Assembly (NCBI GenBank): GCA_021783435.1
Contig: JAJXUC010000018.1
Location: 1-37,676 of the forward strand
Reading direction: 5' to 3'
Length of the DNA: 37,676 nucleotides
Source of the DNA: Pseudomonadota bacterium
GTDB lineage: Bacteria; Pseudomonadota; Gammaproteobacteria; Burkholderiales; Burkholderiaceae
The notes under the pieces are model-generated. The model worked only from the letters and a program-made list of their open reading frames with translations, ran no database searches and was not told where the DNA came from. Shown piece after piece: positions 34,687-37,676 of this stretch. Positions within the stretch are counted from its first letter, which is position 1. Every line of letters starts with the position of its first letter. Both the position numbers and the translations under genes were made by a program.

Positions 34687-37662
34687 TCAATGCCCGGCGC
34701 CGTTCTCCGGAAGTTGCAGGCTTGGCAAGTCCTTGCGCGTTTCCACCAGCATCAAGGGTCCCTCGTCCTGCACGGCCAGGGGTTTGCGTTCCCGTGGCAT
34801 GTGCTTCGGAGCCGGGATCTGGCGTAAAGCGCGCTGGGCCTGTTCAATGCGGATCGGATCGGACTGCACCCATTGCAATCCTGCCGCTTGCACCACGGAC
34901 TGCAGGTCTTGGATCGGCAGAGGTCCAGGTAGGGGAGTGACAAGCTGGGACGCCATCGGCGCCGCTTCGCGGCTTTGCGGCACGACCGGGATGTCGGCAT
35001 GCGCAGGCTCCAGCGCGGCGGCAGGGGCCTCCATCGGCGCGGGCACGGCTACGGCGGGCGAGCGGTCGTCGTCCTCGGCCACGGCAGGAGGCTGCGGCGC
35101 GGCTTGCTGCGCGTGTTCAGGCACGGCGGGACTTGCTGCGACCAGGGTCGCAACCTCGACGGGGACTGCTTGTTCTGCCGGCGTGATGCCGCGGACTGCC
35201 TCGACGTCTGGTGCCATGTCGGCATCGGCTTGGGCCTCTGGCGCTGGCGCCATCTCCATCGCATCGCCGCCCGTGTTTTCCAGGGCCGCGTCCTGCGAGC
35301 GGCCACCACGGCCCCCGCGGCGGCGGCGGCCGCGGTTGCGGCGATTCGTATTCTCGGTCGCTGTGTCATCCGGCGTCTCGGACGTCGCTGAAGCGGCAGC
35401 GGGTGCCTGCTGGCCAGCTTGATCGATCGGCGCCGAAGCCGCAGGCGGCAAGGGCATGGCGGGCGCTTGTCCCGCTGCGGGCGAGGTCAGGCCAAAGCTT
35501 TCCCAGGTTTCATCTCCAGCCGTCTCGGCCTGGGCGGGGCGTTGTTGTCGACCATTGCGTGGCGGCCGTTCCTGCCGCTCGCCGCGTTCCGCGCGTTGGG
35601 CCGCGCTGTCCGCCGCGCTCGGCGTGGGCTTGACGGCCTTGGGTGTTGGCGCGGTTCCTGCCTCGGCCTGGGCGCCGCGCTGAACGTCAGCGTTGCGCTC
35701 GCCGCGTTCCGCACGGCCCGAGCGTCCCGTGGCGCCGCCAGCGGGGGTCTGGCGGCGGCCTTCGCCTTGAGCACTGGCCTCGCTGCGTCCCGCGCGTTCG
35801 CCGTTTCCTTTGGCGCCCTGGCGGTTGCCGTCGCGGCCGCGCCCGCGCGGATTGCGCACCGTGGCTTCCTTGGCTGCGGGGGCGGCAGGCGATGGCGCCG
35901 CAGCCTGCTGCGGCGCGGGCTGTTGTGTGTCGTCCCCGACGAAGACCTTGCGCAGCCAGCCGAAGAAGCCTCCGCCGTTTGCGGCTGCTGCAGCTTGCAG
36001 CGCGGGCTGTGCCGGCGCTGGTGCCGGCGAGGCGGGGGCGGGGGCAGCCATCGGCGCCGGCCCCTCGGGCGTGATGCCGCGCACCAGGGCTTCCTGGCGT
36101 GGGCGTTCGTCCTTTTCGCTGCGCAGGATGGTGGTTTCCTGTTCGAATTCCTCGGCCATGCGGTAGCTGGCTGGCAGATTGTCCAGGCGCGGGTCGTCGT
36201 GCTTGAGGCGCTCGAGCTTGTAGTTCGGTGTTTCCAATTGCTTGTTCGGCGCCAGCAGCACCGACACGCGCTGACGCAATTCGATCTTGGTGATCTCGGC
36301 GCGCTTCTCGTTGAGCAGGAAGGAGGCGACTTCCACGGGCACCTGCACATGCACGGCCGCCGTGCCTTCCTTCATCGCCTCCTCCTGGATGATGCGCAGG
36401 ATCTGCAGCGCGCTGGATTCGGTGTCGCGGATGTGTCCGGTGCCGTTGCAGCGCGGGCAGGTGACGTAGGCGCCTTCCGACAGCGCGGGGCGCAGGCGCT
36501 GGCGCGAGACTTCCAGCAGGCCGAACTTGGAGATCTTGCTGGTCTGCACCCGCGCGCGGTCTTGCCGCAGGCAGTCGCGCAGGCGGTCTTCCACGGCGCG
36601 CTGATTCTTCGGCTCGTCCATGTCGATGAAGTCCATGACGATCAAGCCGCCCAGATCGCGCAGACGCATCTGGCGTGCGATTTCCTCCGCCGCCTCGAGG
36701 TTGGTGCGCAGCGCGGTGTCCTCGATCGCGCTGCCGCGCGTGGAGCGCGCGGAATTGACGTCGATGGCCACCAGTGCCTCGGTGTGGTCGATCACGATGG
36801 CGCCGCCCGATGGCAGGTTCACCGTGCGCGAGTACGCCGTCTCGATCTGGTGTTCGATCTGAAAGCGCGAGAACAGCGGCAGGTCGTCGCGGTAGCGTTT
36901 GACGCGGCCGACGTTGTCGGGCATCACATGCGCCATGAACTGATGGGCCTGCTCGTACACGTCCTGCGTGTCGATCAGGATTTCGCCGATGTCGCTGGTG
37001 AAGTAGTCGCGGATGGCGCGGATGACCAGCGACGATTCCTGGTAGATCAGGAAGGCGCCGGTCTGTGTGCCGCTTGCATCTTCGATGGCGGTCCACAGCT
37101 TGATCAGGTAGTTCAGGTCCCACTGCAGTTCCTCGGCGCTGCGTCCGATGCCGGCGGTGCGGGCAATCAGGCTCATGCCGTCCGGATGCTGCAGCTGCTC
37201 CATGGTCTCGCGCAGTTCCTGTCTGTCCTCGCCCTCGATGCGGCGCGACACGCCGCCGCCGCGTGGGTTGTTGGGCATCAGGACCAGGTAGCGTCCGGCC
37301 AGGGAGATGAAGGTGGTGAGCGCCGCGCCCTTGTTGCCGCGTTCTTCCTTTTCCACCTGCACCAGCATTTCCTGGCCTTCGCGGATGACGTCCTGGATGC
37401 GCGCCTGCGAAGGCGCCACGCCTTCCTTGAAATACTTGCGAGAGATTTCCTTGAACGGCAGAAAGCCGTGGCGCTCCTCGCCGTAATCGACGAAACAGGC
37501 TTCGAGGGACGGTTCGACCCGCGTGACCACGGCGCGGTAGATATTGCCCTTGCGTTGTTCGCGGCCGACCTGTTCGATGTCGATGTCCAGCAGTTTCTGG
37601 CCTTCGACGATGGCGACGCGCAGCTCCTCGGCTTGCGTCGCGTTGAACAACATGCGTTTCAT
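34687..37662 (-). CDS. rne: Ribonuclease E
   Basis: RNase E, 991 residues, the endonuclease that starts mRNA decay, processes rRNA and tRNA, and scaffolds the degradosome. N-terminus [20 protein letters not shown] as in E. coli; S1 domain around [20 protein letters not shown]; catalytic Asp301 ([12 protein letters not shown]) and Asp344 (MDFIDMDE); Zn-link Cys402 and Cys405 (CPRCNGTGH). From about residue 540 the protein is low complexity: Ala/Pro-rich with two Arg-rich patches ([20 protein letters not shown] and [15 protein letters not shown]), a likely RNA- and partner-binding scaffold. GGAG precedes the ATG. Confidence 0.96.
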   Translation of the reverse strand: MKRMLFNATQAEELRVAIVEGQKLLDIDIEQVGREQRKGNIYRAVVTRVEPSLEACFVDYGEERHGFLPFKEISRKYFKEGVAPSQARIQDVIREGQEMLVQVEKEERGNKGAALTTFISLAGRYLVLMPNNPRGGGVSRRIEGEDRQELRETMEQLQHPDGMSLIARTAGIGRSAEELQWDLNYLIKLWTAIEDASGTQTGAFLIYQESSLVIRAIRDYFTSDIGEILIDTQDVYEQAHQFMAHVMPDNVGRVKRYRDDLPLFSRFQIEHQIETAYSRTVNLPSGGAIVIDHTEALVAIDVNSARSTRGSAIEDTALRTNLEAAEEIARQMRLRDLGGLIVMDFIDMDEPKNQRAVEDRLRDCLRQDRARVQTSKISKFGLLEVSRQRLRPALSEGAYVTCPRCNGTGHIRDTESSALQILRIIQEEAMKEGTAAVHVQVPVEVASFLLNEKRAEITKIELRQRVSVLLAPNKQLETPNYKLERLKHDDPRLDNLPASYRMAEEFEQETTILRSEKDERPRQEALVRGITPEGPAPMAAPAPASPAPAPAQPALQAAAAANGGGFFGWLRKVFVGDDTQQPAPQQAAAPSPAAPAAKEATVRNPRGRGRDGNRQGAKGNGERAGRSEASAQGEGRRQTPAGGATGRSGRAERGERNADVQRGAQAEAGTAPTPKAVKPTPSAADSAAQRAERGERQERPPRNGRQQRPAQAETAGDETWESFGLTSPAAGQAPAMPLPPAASAPIDQAGQQAPAAASATSETPDDTATENTNRRNRGRRRRGGRGGRSQDAALENTGGDAMEMAPAPEAQADADMAPDVEAVRGITPAEQAVPVEVATLVAASPAVPEHAQQAAPQPPAVAEDDDRSPAVAVPAPMEAPAAALEPAHADIPVVPQSREAAPMASQLVTPLPGPLPIQDLQSVVQAAGLQWVQSDPIRIEQAQRALRQIPAPKHMPRERKPLAVQDEGPLMLVETRKDLPSLQLPENGAGH

Positions 37663-37676
37663 TTCAGTGACTCCAT

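Overview
This is a GC-rich (well over 60% by eye) stretch of ordinary bacterial chromosome, densely packed with housekeeping genes. Gene content and order (rpsP-rimM-trmD-rplS; purM divergent from an AI-2E permease-hda-HAD-pcnB-folK run; rpsT/murJ; argD-argF; rsgA next to a Ste24-type protease and orn; trxB-crp-ftsK-lolA-rarA; a liv cluster; a long rne) fit a betaproteobacterium of the order Burkholderiales. A doubled DoxX/DoxD-type membrane protein hints at a sulfur-oxidising lineage such as Thiomonas, but that genus is a guess. No rRNA, tRNA, CRISPR array, insertion sequence, prophage or plasmid gene was seen.

Layout. 1-3045 (minus): ribosome and tRNA maturation operon rpsP-rimM-trmD-rplS, then a Nudix CoA pyrophosphatase, with hairpins after rpsP and rplS. 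3263-4289 (plus): a GNAT acetyltransferase and a TM2-type membrane protein. 4292-8740 (minus): AI-2E permease, hda, HAD phosphatase, pcnB and folK, tightly packed. 8907-9941 (plus): purM. 9994-12010 (minus): a short DksA-like protein and murJ. 12109-12405 (plus): rpsT with its own promoter and terminator. 12534-12920 (minus): a DUF3579 gene under a perfect 27-bp palindrome. 13162-15331 (plus): argD-argF, with a terminator-like leader before argD. 15489-16577 (plus): the duplicated DoxD-like protein. 16534-19527 (minus): Ste24-type protease, pterin carbinolamine dehydratase, rsgA and a DUF2007 zinc-ribbon protein. 19702-20307 (plus): orn. 20324-23148 (minus): acyl-CoA synthetase and trxB. 23330-28477 (plus): a Crp-type regulator, ftsK, lolA and rarA. 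28862-32531 (plus): livHMGF without a binding-protein gene. 32612-33646 (minus): a ferredoxin-type flavin reductase. 33662-34588 (plus): a YeeZ-like epimerase. 34687-37662 (minus): rne.

Functional themes are translation and RNA turnover (rpsP operon, rplS, rpsT, rsgA, pcnB, orn, rne), replication and chromosome handling (hda, ftsK, rarA), envelope assembly (murJ, lolA), arginine, purine and folate synthesis (argD, argF, purM, folK), redox (trxB, flavin reductase) and branched-chain amino acid or amide uptake (liv). I saw no large undescribed system. The points most worth a second look are regulatory: a 27-bp palindrome placed like an operator over the DUF3579 promoter, a hairpin plus U-run at the very 5' end of the argD transcript, a possibly leaderless murJ, a hairpin between rpsP and rimM, and a palindromic intergenic repeat between livG and livF that is open in frame with livF. 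On the protein side the duplicated DoxD module and a Crp homologue with a CRP-like DNA-reading helix but an altered cAMP pocket stand out.
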